Shown in pieces: positions 32,162-40,824 of a DNA stretch of 64,000 bases. How positions within the stretch are numbered: position 1 is the stretch's first letter; each line of letters starts with the position of its first letter. Source of the DNA: Streptomyces sp. NBC_00271 (GTDB taxonomy: Bacteria; Actinomycetota; Actinomycetes; Streptomycetales; Streptomycetaceae); NCBI RefSeq assembly GCF_036178845.1, contig NZ_CP108070.1:558001-622000 (forward strand), read 5' to 3'. The translations under genes and the position numbers were made by a program. The notes beneath the pieces are model-generated. The model made no database searches and was not told the DNA's origin. It was given only the letters and a program-made list of their open reading frames with translations.

Positions 32162-33285
32162 TCGTCGGATGGGTCGTGTCAGGCTGGTGGATCGTGCTGT
32201 TGCGACTGCCCTACCTCACCGTGTCAAGCGTGTTCGCCTTCATACGGCTGCTGCCGATGAGCGCTGTGGACAGGGACATCGAGATATTGACGCTGCGCCA
32301 CCAGTTGGCTGTCCTACAGAGGCAGATCAACAGGCCGCGCGTCACCCCGGCGGACCGCGCTTTCCTGGCCGCGCTTCTCCACCAGCTCCCCAGACCCAAA
32401 CTGCGGCAGCTGCACCTGATCGTCTCCCCGGACACGGTCCTGCGGTGGCACCGTGACCTCATGCGCCGTCGTCACGCCGAAGCCTCTCGTCGCAAGCGGT
32501 CCGGCAGGCCGCCAGCCCGTCGCTCCATCCAGGCCCTTGTCCTGCGCTTGGCCCGCGAGAACAGCTCCTGGGGGTATCGGCGCATCCACGGCGAACTCGC
32601 CGTGCTCGGCATCAAGGTCGCACCATCCACGGTCTGGGAGATCCTGCGGGCGCACGGGATCGAGCCAGCGCCCGAACGCAACCGTCAGACCTGGGCCGCA
32701 TTCCTGCGCGGCCAGGCCCACGCGATCCTGGCCTGCGACTTCTTCACCGCCACCACCCTCAACGGTGCGACGCTGTACGTCTTCGCCGTCATCGAGCACG
32801 CAAACCGCCGCATCCGCATCCTCGGCGCGACCGCCCACCCTACTGCGGACTGGGTCACCCAGACCGCAAGGAACGCGGTCATGGACCTCCAGGATGCCGG
32901 CGCCACCGTCCGATACCTGATCAGGGACCGCGACAGCAAGTTCACTGGCGCGTTCGATGCCGTCTTTGAGGCCGAGGGCATCGAGATCGTCACCACCGGC
33001 ATCCGCGTTCCCCGCATGAACTCGATCATGGAGCGCTGGGTACAGACCTGCCGGCACGAGCTCCTCGACCGCACCTTGATCTTGAACCAGGCCCACCTGC
33101 TCCACGCGCTCGGCGAGTTCGAGTCGATCTACAACCAGCATCGGCCTCACCGCACCCTGCACAGCGCAGCTCCCCTTCGGCCGCTCCGCGAACCGATCAC
33201 CGAACCGGACCGACTCGACCACCTCGACATCCGTCGACGCGACCGACTCGGCGGCCTCTTCCACGAGTACGCACACGCGGCCTGA
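32158..33285 (+). CDS. rve-type (IS3/IS481-like) transposase
   Basis: A 375-residue protein with a GTG start. An N-terminal hydrophobic stretch is followed by DIEILTLRHQLAVLQRQINR, a helix-turn-helix and HTH_21-like region (SSWGYRRIHGELAVLGIKVA, STVWEILRAHGIEP) and the integrase catalytic core: ILACDFFTA (first Asp), LIRDRDSKF (second Asp), RMNSIMERWVQTCR (Glu). Full length and in frame, so possibly active. It separates an integrase tail from an oxidase fragment, so it probably inserted into an older accessory locus. Confidence 0.9.
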   Translation: MIVGWVVSGWWIVLLRLPYLTVSSVFAFIRLLPMSAVDRDIEILTLRHQLAVLQRQINRPRVTPADRAFLAALLHQLPRPKLRQLHLIVSPDTVLRWHRDLMRRRHAEASRRKRSGRPPARRSIQALVLRLARENSSWGYRRIHGELAVLGIKVAPSTVWEILRAHGIEPAPERNRQTWAAFLRGQAHAILACDFFTATTLNGATLYVFAVIEHANRRIRILGATAHPTADWVTQTARNAVMDLQDAGATVRYLIRDRDSKFTGAFDAVFEAEGIEIVTTGIRVPRMNSIMERWVQTCRHELLDRTLILNQAHLLHALGEFESIYNQHRPHRTLHSAAPLRPLREPITEPDRLDHLDIRRRDRLGGLFHEYAHAA

Positions 33286-33304
33286 CCAGCTCGGACGTAA
33301 TAAT

Positions 33305-33475
33305 CGGCACCCGCAGGTTTCCCAGTCCTGCATGCCGATGTTGGGGGCGTTCACGTAGGCGCCGTGTACGTAGGGCCGCATGGCTTGGCTGAACTCGGCG
33401 ATCCAGGCCTGGGCTTGCGGGTGAGCACCGGCCGCAACGGTCCCGCCCCACGACTGTGCCCCAGCTTGTCCCTGC
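33305..33475 (-). pseudogene. FAD-linked (berberine-bridge-type) oxidase, C-terminal fragment
   Basis: The minus frame reads AWIAEFSQAMRPYVHGAYVN then APNIGMQDWET, which matches the C-terminal BBE motif (PY..GAYVNY.D......W) of FAD-binding oxidoreductases. It breaks off at the right end of the transposase element, before the final NYxRL motif. The flavin-binding part is missing. Inactive. Confidence 0.65.
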
Positions 33476-33530
33476 CGATCGACGTACCCGTCTACCTGAT
33501 ATTCAGGTGTTTTTCAGCATATCGAGTCAC

Positions 33531-33547
33531 GGTTTGCATACCAAACC
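33531..33547. promoter_or_regulatory. HxlR-type operator, orphan
   Basis: GGTTTG, CATAC, CAAACC. It has the same arms as the operators at 43692, 43824, 45896, 48384 and 48421, and the flanks also resemble the hxlR promoter at 43.67-43.71 kb (TTTCAGC, TATC, ACGGTTTG in the same order). No HxlR gene follows. Confidence 0.6.
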
Positions 33548-34005
33548 AGTCAGCGCTAGCGTGAGTAGCAGTTCAAAAATCAAACCATTTGAGGTCATCC
33601 CTCGGCACGGCCTAGGCCACCGGCACAGGGGGCATTCCATGTCACTCAGCGGCGTCGTCGCTGTTGCCGGCGCTGCGGGCAAGGTCGATACACACGCGCC
33701 GAGCCATTGCTGCAGCGGGGGCCTGCGCTCGCGCACTCCGACGGCACATGGTCACGGCGCTTGCGGGCCGCCAGGGCGGAGATGGTCGTCGGGATCTGCT
33801 TGAGCTGGAAACTGCAGCTCTGCGCTGACGGGGCTCGAATCGGCGCATTTCGCGCATCCGGTCGAGCTGGGCCTGATCCAGGCGACGGCACTGTTCGCGC
33901 AGCCTGCCCATGAAGCACGTGGGCACGCGGTGGTGAACATGTCGCAGAAGCCCGTGCGCCCCGACACCAAAAGCACTTCCGTCATGAACAAAGGTGGCTG
34001 ACCTA
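33548..34005. other. gap before the AraC regulator
   Basis: About 460 bases. A second degenerate half operator (CAAAAATCAAACC, about 33574-33588) lies close to the first. No frame gives a recognised product. AAGGTGG at 33991 serves the AraC start. Confidence 0.4.
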
Positions 34006-35022
34006 ATGGTGCGGTACTGGGACATTCAAGAGTTCACGCCTGAGAACCGGGCCGAAGCCGTGCGCGAGGTCATCGCCAACATCACCGGCCGCGTCGACAT
34101 CGACTTCCCCACCCGGGGCCGGCAAGTGCAGGCGAGCGGCGTCACATCTGATCTAGGACCGCTGACCGTGTGCACGGTCCGGTCGAACGCAACCCAGGTG
34201 CGGCGCACCACGCGATCTGTCAGGGATGACCTGGAACCCAGCGTCTTCGTCGGCCTTCAGATGTCGGGCTCCAGCACCGTAAGTCAGGCTGACCGTGAGA
34301 CACCGCTGCTGCCCGGCGACCTCGTCCTCTACCAGTCGACACTCCCTTACATCATCGCGGACCGGAACGGCATAGGGCAGCACTTCTTCCGCATTCCGGT
34401 CAACCGGCTGGCCTTGCCCCACGCGCTGCTCAGCCAGATCTCCGCGGTCACCCTCAGCCCTGGTGATCCGATTGCGGAGTTGACCGCGAGCCACCTGCGG
34501 CAACTGGCCACTAGGCACAGTCACTTCGCCGGCCCGGGTGCCGAGGCGCTAGGCCAGCCCACCATCGACCTCCTCAGAGCTGTGATCACCACTCATCTCG
34601 ATGCCGTACACCTCGCGAAGGAGTCCCTGCAGTCCACGTTGCTGCTGCGCATCCTTGAGTACGCCCGCGCTCACCTGGCGGAGCCGGGCCTGAACGCCGT
34701 CCAGGTCGCAGCCGCGCACCACATGTCCGTCCGTCGCCTCTACAAAGTGATGGCGGAAGGGGGTATCTCCCTGGCGGACTGGATACGAACGCATCGCCTT
34801 GAAGAATGCCGCAACGAATTCAGGCGGCCAGCTGCTCGCCTTACCACCATTGAGACCGTTGCGCGTCGCTGGGGCTTCACCGACATGTCCAACTTCGGCA
34901 GGATCTTTCGCGCGGCTTACGGAATGTCTCCTCGTGAATGGCGCGACCTGCAACCTGCACAGAAGAAATCAGAGACGGTAACCGACGTCGATGCTCAAAT
35001 CGTGCACGCTCCCCTGCAGTAG
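34006..35022 (+). CDS. AraC-family regulator with N-terminal sensor domain
   Basis: A 338-residue protein from ATG 34006. Residues 1-180 match the AraC_binding_2-type sensor (VDIDFPTRGRQVQASGVTSD, VFVGLQMSGSSTVSQADRE, LLPGDLVLYQSTLPYII). The C-terminal double helix-turn-helix follows: AVQVAAAHHMSVRRLYKVMA, TIETVARRWGFTDMSNFGRIF, and FRAAYGMSPREWR, the family signature. It likely activates a nearby gene; the best candidate is the hydrolase at 35442, whose promoter contains a perfect palindrome. Confidence 0.9.
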   Translation: MVRYWDIQEFTPENRAEAVREVIANITGRVDIDFPTRGRQVQASGVTSDLGPLTVCTVRSNATQVRRTTRSVRDDLEPSVFVGLQMSGSSTVSQADRETPLLPGDLVLYQSTLPYIIADRNGIGQHFFRIPVNRLALPHALLSQISAVTLSPGDPIAELTASHLRQLATRHSHFAGPGAEALGQPTIDLLRAVITTHLDAVHLAKESLQSTLLLRILEYARAHLAEPGLNAVQVAAAHHMSVRRLYKVMAEGGISLADWIRTHRLEECRNEFRRPAARLTTIETVARRWGFTDMSNFGRIFRAAYGMSPREWRDLQPAQKKSETVTDVDAQIVHAPLQ

Positions 35023-35300
35023 CTGCACGAATCGCCTGCGCCTCTGGTCGGCCAGCCATGCCGATGGACACAATGAGCACGTATCCGCTTTTCGTACCCG
35101 AAAATGATTGAGGGGTTGATTTCGTAATGCCGTGCATTGCCGTCGGGTGAAGAGAAATAAGGTCGGATCGACCTGTCTACGAGGGTCACGGCAACAGGAC
35201 TCCGGTGGTGCGATCAGGGCACCCCTGATCCCATCTACATACCGAATAACCGCTGCATACCCTTCCTTCGCGCTGCGCAACGCAAAAAATGGGATTAAGG

Positions 35301-35327
35301 TTGACAAGGGCGGCAACTCGAGTTGCC
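35301..35327 (+). promoter_or_regulatory. promoter with internal palindrome
   Basis: TTGACA at 35301 is a consensus -35 box. It is followed by GGCAACTCGAGTTGCC (35312-35327), a perfect 16-bp palindrome, and a CCATAC -10-like stretch about 17 bases after the -35. An operator between -35 and -10 is a usual repressor arrangement. The remaining 35023-35441 region holds no supported gene. Confidence 0.55.
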
Positions 35328-35441
35328 ATACGTTTGCCTGACATGCATCCAGGGTCGAGTCGCCGTGAACCCCAAGCCCTAATGGTTTATTCGGAAAATG
35401 CCCCGATCAAGTCGATGTGGGAATCTGAACAAGGAGCGGTC

Positions 35442-36302
35442 ATGACAGTACCTGCACCAGTCCGGCACAAGGTCTCAACACCTTGGGGTTTCCTGGCAGT
35501 GAAGGATTACCCAGGTCTGGGAATTCCCTTCCTCCTCCTCCACGGATACCCGGACGACTCGACCATCTACAACAAGCTCGCATCGGAACTCCAGCCCCGC
35601 AGGGTGATCACCTTCGACTTCCTCGGCTACGGGCAGTCTGAGCGATCACAGACTTCCCCTGTCGCCGACGGCCAGCGCCTCAGCGAAACCGCGGCCGTCA
35701 TCGACCAGCTGAACCTCGACCAGGTCATCATCGTGGGTCACGACGCCGGCGGCCCCGTCGCAGTCGAGTACGCCCTTGCGCATCCTGACCGTGTCGCGCG
35801 CATGGTGCTCCTGAACTGCTTTTTCGGCGACTCCCCGACTTTGCGCTTCCCGGAGATGATTCGCCTGCTGGGCGATCCCCATCTCGTCCTCCTCGCGGAC
35901 GCCCTCATGCAGGACCCTGCCCAGAGGCAGTGGCTGCTTGAGTACACCGCCCAGCAGTTCGGCTATGGGCCCACAGCGGACATCCGGCAGAAGGCGATCA
36001 TCCCCCAGTTCTTCGGAAGTGACTCACAGCCAGACGCTCTTGACGCAATCCGAGCTTGGACAGGCCGGCTCTTCGACGACGTAGCCATCACCAACGACGT
36101 GATCGCATCAGGTCAGCTGGCGTCCCTGCAATTCCCAGTCGACATTGCCTTCGGAGTGAACGACCCCTACCTCAACACGGGGGTCGCAGAACACCTGGCC
36201 GGGCTGTTTCCGGACTCGCAAATGCATCCGATCGACGCCCGGCACTGGGTGCAATGGGACGATCCCAAGGCCGTGGCACAGGTACTCCTGCGAGATAACT
36301 GA
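35442..36302 (+). CDS. alpha/beta hydrolase, haloalkane dehalogenase / epoxide hydrolase type
   Basis: A 286-residue protein; ATG 35442 follows AAGGAG. The oxyanion HG motif is LLHGYPDDSTIY, the nucleophile elbow VGHDAGGP with Asp in place of Ser, and a late DARHWVQW supplies the His. An Asp nucleophile points to haloalkane dehalogenase, epoxide hydrolase or fluoroacetate dehalogenase chemistry, not an esterase. FDFLGYGQSERS is typical of this group. Cytoplasmic. Regulated perhaps by the AraC protein just upstream. Substrate unknown. Confidence 0.85.
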   Translation: MTVPAPVRHKVSTPWGFLAVKDYPGLGIPFLLLHGYPDDSTIYNKLASELQPRRVITFDFLGYGQSERSQTSPVADGQRLSETAAVIDQLNLDQVIIVGHDAGGPVAVEYALAHPDRVARMVLLNCFFGDSPTLRFPEMIRLLGDPHLVLLADALMQDPAQRQWLLEYTAQQFGYGPTADIRQKAIIPQFFGSDSQPDALDAIRAWTGRLFDDVAITNDVIASGQLASLQFPVDIAFGVNDPYLNTGVAEHLAGLFPDSQMHPIDARHWVQWDDPKAVAQVLLRDN

Positions 36303-36533
36303 GATTTCTCAAGCATAGAATTCAGCACTACTTCAGGCAGCATGGCGACAGCTGCTCCCTGGGCGACTTCACGGTCCGCGGCATGTTGCCCGCAAAGACC
36401 GGCCGATTCCAGCCGCGCGGCCGACGCTTGCTCTCGGCCGACGCGCGCACCCTCGGCGCTGCACATCCCACACCTTCTCCACAATCATATGTGTGATCAC
36501 GCGTCAATCAGATGCTCATCAGGAGATCGACAG

Positions 36534-37439
36534 ATGGCTGCCAGCAACCTTGTTCTCATCACCGGCGCCGGGGGCGTGGGCCGCGCCGTTATCGAGCAAT
36601 TGCGCACGCAGGACGTGCCGGTGCGGGTGATGGTCCGCCGCGACGACGAACGTGCGGCCGAGCTGCGCACGTTCGGCGCAGAGGTCGTCATCGGCGATCT
36701 CACCCGTCCCGAGAGCGTCGCGGCCGCGCTGGCGGGCGTCGGCCAGATGTACTTTGCGATGCCCGTGTCTCCGGACCACCTGCTGGCAGCGACCGTGGTG
36801 GCCACCGTCGCGCGGGAGCACGGCAAACTGAACGCCCTGGTGGGCATGTCGCAGATGACGGTGTCGCAGATGACCGCCATCAGTACGGCGGAGTCGCACC
36901 AGCAGCGGCTGCACTGGTTGGCGGAGCAGGTATTGAACTGGTCTGGCCTGCCGGTGGTACACATCAGGCCGACATCATTTCTGGACAGTCCGCTGTTCAC
37001 CGCTCTACTGGCGCGCTCGATCCGGGAGAATGGCACGATCCCGCTGCCGTTTGGAACCGGGCGCACGTCGCCGGTTGCCGTCGCTGACGTCGTGCGGGTG
37101 GTGGCCACCGTGCTTCGCGACCCGGCAGCCCACATCGGCAACATCTACGAGCTCACCGGGCCCCGCTCGGTCACCATGACGGAGATGGCCGAGGAGTTCT
37201 CACGGGCGCTGGGGCAACCGGTCTCCTACGTAGAGGTGCCGCTGGAGTGGTGGCGGGCCGAGGTGCTCGGGAAGCTCGGTCTGCCGCCGCACATCGAGCA
37301 GCACATCGTCACCATGGCACGGCTGCACCAGGAAAACCGCTACGACCGCGCGTCCGACGACGTCATGCGTGTGACGGGCGTACCCGCCCAGACGATCGAG
37401 GAGTTCGTCGCCGCGCGCCGGGATTTCTACCTGGGCTGA
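36534..37439 (+). CDS. NmrA-like NAD(P)-binding reductase
   Basis: A 301-residue protein from ATG 36534, with AGGAG upstream. It has the N-terminal glycine-rich NAD(P) loop (LVLITGAGGVGRAVIEQL), VRVMVRRDDERAAELRTFGA, EVVIGDLTRPESVAAALAGV and a middle HIRPTSFLD, all of the atypical SDR group of NmrA and azoreductase-like proteins. The catalytic Tyr-x3-Lys of classical SDRs is not evident, as is usual in this group. It may be a redox sensor or a quinone/azo reductase. The 36303-36533 leader contains TGTGATCAC, an 8-bp GTGATCAC palindrome; no gene is visible in it. Confidence 0.8.
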   Translation: MAASNLVLITGAGGVGRAVIEQLRTQDVPVRVMVRRDDERAAELRTFGAEVVIGDLTRPESVAAALAGVGQMYFAMPVSPDHLLAATVVATVAREHGKLNALVGMSQMTVSQMTAISTAESHQQRLHWLAEQVLNWSGLPVVHIRPTSFLDSPLFTALLARSIRENGTIPLPFGTGRTSPVAVADVVRVVATVLRDPAAHIGNIYELTGPRSVTMTEMAEEFSRALGQPVSYVEVPLEWWRAEVLGKLGLPPHIEQHIVTMARLHQENRYDRASDDVMRVTGVPAQTIEEFVAARRDFYLG

Positions 37440-37949
37440 GCTGCGCCAGCCAGGGGCGGGGCCTGACACGGTTCACCTGTCTGTGCGCCGCAGCCCTCTG
37501 CGCCGACGCTCGGCAAGGCGGCGAGAGCCGAGCCGACCTCTTTCAGCGCGGGTGGTGTGCGGGGCGCGTCCTGGCCCCGTCGTTCTTGGAATCGTGCACA
37601 CCTCTATGCAGGGTGTGCACGACAACACACGCTCACTGGCGGCGCACCAGCACCCGTTGCATCGTTGATCTTGTGCCAACTTTCGTGGACGGGTGCCCAG
37701 GCCTCTGCCTCTCGCAGGTGAATGTCTCAGCCGTGGACCATCCGAGACCTCTGGAACCCATCGAGACTGCCTCCCGGCCGGAACGCGAGTCCGGAGGCAA
37801 ATACATGAATGGTCACCGCGGCTCCCGTCGTCGGCGAGGCGCGGCCTGCGAAAAGTTCGTCGGCCCGGCTTGCGTCTGCGTCCGCAGCATCCGTCCATCC
37901 GGACGGTCGTACCTGCGGACTGTGCCGATGCCCCGCGTGCACAGGCCTG
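37440..37949. other. gap with an inverted repeat
   Basis: About 510 bases between convergent genes. Apart from the inverted repeat at 37594-37620 no feature stands out. Minor open frames in it have no recognisable product. Confidence 0.4.
37594..37620. promoter_or_regulatory. 9-bp inverted repeat
   Basis: GTGCACACC, nine-base loop, GGTGTGCAC. Perfect arms. It may be an operator of a lost gene or a terminator for the reductase gene 150 bases upstream. There is no U-tract. Confidence 0.4.
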
Positions 37950-38411
37950 CTAGGTGCCCGCCACCGGGGTATGTGTGTCACCCACGACCTCGAACTCGCC
38001 GGGGCGGATCTCCTGGCGGCAGCAGTTGCACGTCACCAGCGGATGCAGCTCGGCTCCGCAGCTGTGCTGGAAGACCGTCTTGGGCTTGTCGTGGCCGGTG
38101 TGCCGCTCTCCCCACTCCGTGAGCGTGAGGATCACGGGGACGAGATCTACCCCGGCCTGCGTGAGGTGGTACTCGAAACGGACTGGGTGTTGCGAGTACT
38201 GCCGCCGCACGATGACGCCCGCCTCTTCGAGCCGCCGCAGGCGGCCGGTCAGCAAGGTGCGAGGCGCGCCGGTGAGCTTGGCCAGGTCGGAGAAGCGGTG
38301 GAAGCCGTACAGCAGTTCTCGCAGTACGGGCAGCGAGTAACGGTCGCCGAGAACCTCGAGTGCGTCGGTCAGCGAGCATTCCCGCGGGGTTGGTATCGAT
38401 TCTGGACTCAC
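37950..38411 (-). CDS. HxlR-type transcriptional regulator
   Basis: About 153 residues from GTG 38411 (SLTDALEVLGDRYSLPVLRE, FSDLAKLTGAPRTLLTGRLR, RLEEAGVIVRRQYSQHPVRF, YHLTQAGVDLVPVI). This is the winged-helix HxlR/MarR-like fold; the tail has two pairs of cysteines (SCGAE, CNCCRQ), as in several HxlR proteins. An upstream in-frame GTG at 38426 is also possible. It is divergent from a pair of carbonic anhydrase genes and likely binds the GAGTCCA inverted repeat between them. Confidence 0.85.
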   Translation of the reverse strand: MSPESIPTPRECSLTDALEVLGDRYSLPVLRELLYGFHRFSDLAKLTGAPRTLLTGRLRRLEEAGVIVRRQYSQHPVRFEYHLTQAGVDLVPVILTLTEWGERHTGHDKPKTVFQHSCGAELHPLVTCNCCRQEIRPGEFEVVGDTHTPVAGT

Positions 38412-38432
38412 GCTGTTACGGTACACCTGACT

Positions 38433-38451
38433 GAGTCCAGAAAGTGGACTC
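38433..38451. promoter_or_regulatory. operator of the HxlR / carbonic anhydrase divergon
   Basis: GAGTCCA, GAAAG, TGGACTC: a perfect 7-bp inverted repeat with a five-base spacer. A third TGGACTC half site lies at 38403-38409, by the start of the regulator. Arm length and spacing resemble those of the other HxlR operators here, although the arm sequence is different. Confidence 0.65.
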
Positions 38452-38471
38452 ACTAGCTGGAGGGGCACACC

Positions 38472-38987
38472 ATGGGTGTCGTCGAAACTCTCACCGGCCG
38501 CAACGCCGACTTCGCGAAGACGCAGTTCACCGAGGGCCTGCGCATGATGCCGGCCCTGAAGACGATCGTCATCGGCTGCGTGGACCCGCGCGTCGATCCC
38601 GAGGCGGTCCTCGGTGCGGAGCCGGGCGAGATCGCAACCATCCGCAACGTCGGCGGCCGCGTCACCCCGCGCACGCTGGAGGAGATGATGATGCTCCGCA
38701 AGGTGACGCAGGCAGCAGGTGGCGATCTCGGTCTCGGATGGGAGGTGATCGTCCTGCAGCACACGCACTGCGGCATCACTCTCCTGGAGGACCAACCCGA
38801 CCTGCTCACCCCCTACTTCGAGACCGACGAGCAGGGCCTGGCCGAGCAGGCGGTCAGCGACCCGCGCGCCGCCATTGCCCACGACGTCGCCGCTCTGCGC
38901 GCCGAGACCCGGTTGGAAGGGGTACGTGTCTCCGGGCTCCTCTACGACGTGGCCACGGGCCAGGTCGAGACCGTCGTCGCGCCGTAG
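38472..38987 (+). CDS. beta-carbonic-anhydrase-like protein 1
   Basis: A 171-residue protein from ATG 38472. It carries the beta-class zinc motif IGCVDPRVDP (Cys and Asp-Arg dyad) and HTHCGIT (His-x2-Cys), plus the conserved RNVGGRVTP. Expected to interconvert CO2 and bicarbonate. Length is short but normal for the small actinobacterial branch. Followed after about 100 bases by a paralogue; both are probably controlled by the divergent HxlR regulator. Confidence 0.85.
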   Translation: MGVVETLTGRNADFAKTQFTEGLRMMPALKTIVIGCVDPRVDPEAVLGAEPGEIATIRNVGGRVTPRTLEEMMMLRKVTQAAGGDLGLGWEVIVLQHTHCGITLLEDQPDLLTPYFETDEQGLAEQAVSDPRAAIAHDVAALRAETRLEGVRVSGLLYDVATGQVETVVAP

Positions 38988-39088
38988 CTCCGCCAGGACC
39001 AGGGGAGGGCGACCTGCCGGCCCGGCCGTCCCAGTCCCCGACCTTTCCGGGCCGGGCACGTCAGCCCTGCGAATCATCTGGAGACGGC

Positions 39089-39619
39089 ATGACCGACATT
39101 GCGGAACTGGTCAGGCGCAACACCGACTTCGTCACTGGGACGTATCTGACCGGGCCGAGCCTGACCATCAACCCGACCGGCAACATGATGGTCATCGGGT
39201 GCGTCGACCCGCGTGTGGACCCCTCACACGTCCTGGGTGTCAGGCACGGTGAAGCGGCCGTGATCCGCAACGTGGGCGGCCGCATCACCCCCGCGACCTT
39301 GCGCAGCATGAAGATGCTCCGCAAGGTCGGCGAGGCCAACCCGGACGGCAAGGCGAGCGGGCTCTGGAACCTGGTCATCCTCCACCACACCGACTGCGGC
39401 ATGACCGATCTGGCGCCCTTCGAGGACCTCCTCGCCGAGTACTTCGAGATTCCCCAGGGCGAACTCGCCGCCAAGTCCGTCAGCGACCCCTACGGCTCGG
39501 TGCATGTAGACGTCGGCATCATCCGGCAGGAAGTCCGCAGGCCCGACTTCCTCGTCTCAGGACTCGTGTATGACGTGGCCACCGGATCCGTCGAGGTCGT
39601 CATCCCGCCCACCGCCTGA
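39089..39619 (+). CDS. beta-carbonic-anhydrase-like protein 2
   Basis: A 176-residue protein from ATG 39089. Same hallmarks as its neighbour: IGCVDPRVDP, RNVGGRITP and LHHTDCGMTDLA. The two share about half their residues, so tandem duplication is old. Paralogues of this type may act on small molecules other than CO2 (beta-CA-fold CS2 or COS hydrolases), which would fit the detoxification-like surroundings, but nothing in the sequence decides this. Confidence 0.85.
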   Translation: MTDIAELVRRNTDFVTGTYLTGPSLTINPTGNMMVIGCVDPRVDPSHVLGVRHGEAAVIRNVGGRITPATLRSMKMLRKVGEANPDGKASGLWNLVILHHTDCGMTDLAPFEDLLAEYFEIPQGELAAKSVSDPYGSVHVDVGIIRQEVRRPDFLVSGLVYDVATGSVEVVIPPTA

Positions 39620-39688
39620 ACCACACAAGGACAAGGACAGACGAGGCGAACCGGCACTCCGGGCCGGCATCGACACGATCGGACAGTC

Positions 39689-40744
39689 ATGTGCGACACC
39701 ACCCACGCATCCGTGCACGACGCGGCGCTCTCCGCCCCGCGTCCCGTACTCGGCAGCGCCGTGGACCCGATCACCCTCCAGCCCGTTGACGAGGTCCGTG
39801 TCACGGTCTTGATGGACAACACCTTCGACGCCCTGCTCGTCGGCGACGGCCACACCACCAGGACCGGCTTCGGACCGGCGGCCACCCCGGCCGGTCAGTT
39901 CGAAACGGGACAGACCGCGGTGGGTCTACTGGCCGAGCACGGGTTCTCCGCCCTGGTCGCCGTCCGGCGCGGCGACCAGGAGACGACGCTGATGTTCGAT
40001 GCGGGCCTGTCGCCCTCGGGCATCATCACCAACGCCGACCGCCTCGGCATCCGCCTCGACGGTCTGCAGGGCGTGGTCCTCAGCCACGGCCACTTCGACC
40101 ACGCAGGAGGCCTCGGCGGCCTTGCCAGCAGGCTCGGCAGCAGCAGGATGCCGATGATTGTCCACCCCTATGCCTGGACCCGGCGCCGCATCCAGGATGC
40201 GCGCAGCACCTTCGACATGCCCACTCTCAGCAAGAAGGCTCTCACCGGCGAGGGCTTCGAGGTCATCGAACGCACACAGCCCTCGCTGCTGGTTGACGGC
40301 AGCGTTCTCATCACCGGCGAGGTGGACCGCACCACGGACTTCGAGCACGGCATGCCGGCGCCGCACCAGGCGTGGCACGGCGACGGCTGGCAGCACGACC
40401 CGCGCGTCATCGACGATCAGGCTCTTGTCGTCCATCTCAAAGACCGCGGCCTGGTCGTCCTGACCGGATGCGGCCACGCGGGGGTCATCAACATCGTGCG
40501 CCACGCCCAGCGGCTGACCGGCGTCGCAACACTCCACGCTCTGCTCGGCGGCTTTCACCTGAGCGGGCCCGCCTTCGAACCCGTCATCGCGCCCACGATC
40601 GCCGCGCTGAGCGACATCGCCCCGCATCTCATCGCACCGGGGCACTGCACCGGTTGGCGGGCCCAGCACGCCCTGGCCGCAGCCCTGCCCGATGCGTGGA
40701 TCGCCAGCAGCAGCGGTACCACGTACCGCCTCACCCGGACCTGA
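39689..40744 (+). CDS. metallo-beta-lactamase-fold hydrolase
   Basis: A 351-residue protein from ATG 39689. The zinc site is clear: LSHGHFDHAGG (HxHxDH), LTGCGHAGVIN (third His) and APGHCTGW (last His). The GHAG and GGFHLSG spacing is like the MBL proteins related to the methanopterin-pathway ribofuranosyl-aminobenzene phosphate synthase group. It is probably a soluble hydrolase. It follows the carbonic anhydrases by 69 bases on the same strand, and hydrolase genes follow it, so all may form one transcription unit. Confidence 0.85.
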   Translation: MCDTTHASVHDAALSAPRPVLGSAVDPITLQPVDEVRVTVLMDNTFDALLVGDGHTTRTGFGPAATPAGQFETGQTAVGLLAEHGFSALVAVRRGDQETTLMFDAGLSPSGIITNADRLGIRLDGLQGVVLSHGHFDHAGGLGGLASRLGSSRMPMIVHPYAWTRRRIQDARSTFDMPTLSKKALTGEGFEVIERTQPSLLVDGSVLITGEVDRTTDFEHGMPAPHQAWHGDGWQHDPRVIDDQALVVHLKDRGLVVLTGCGHAGVINIVRHAQRLTGVATLHALLGGFHLSGPAFEPVIAPTIAALSDIAPHLIAPGHCTGWRAQHALAAALPDAWIASSSGTTYRLTRT

Positions 40745-40824
40745 CACCTTTACGCCGCAAGAGAGCACCCGCAGGGCACACCGCGCCCGCCGTACTTCGC
40801 ACATCCCACCCGAAGGAACACGTC

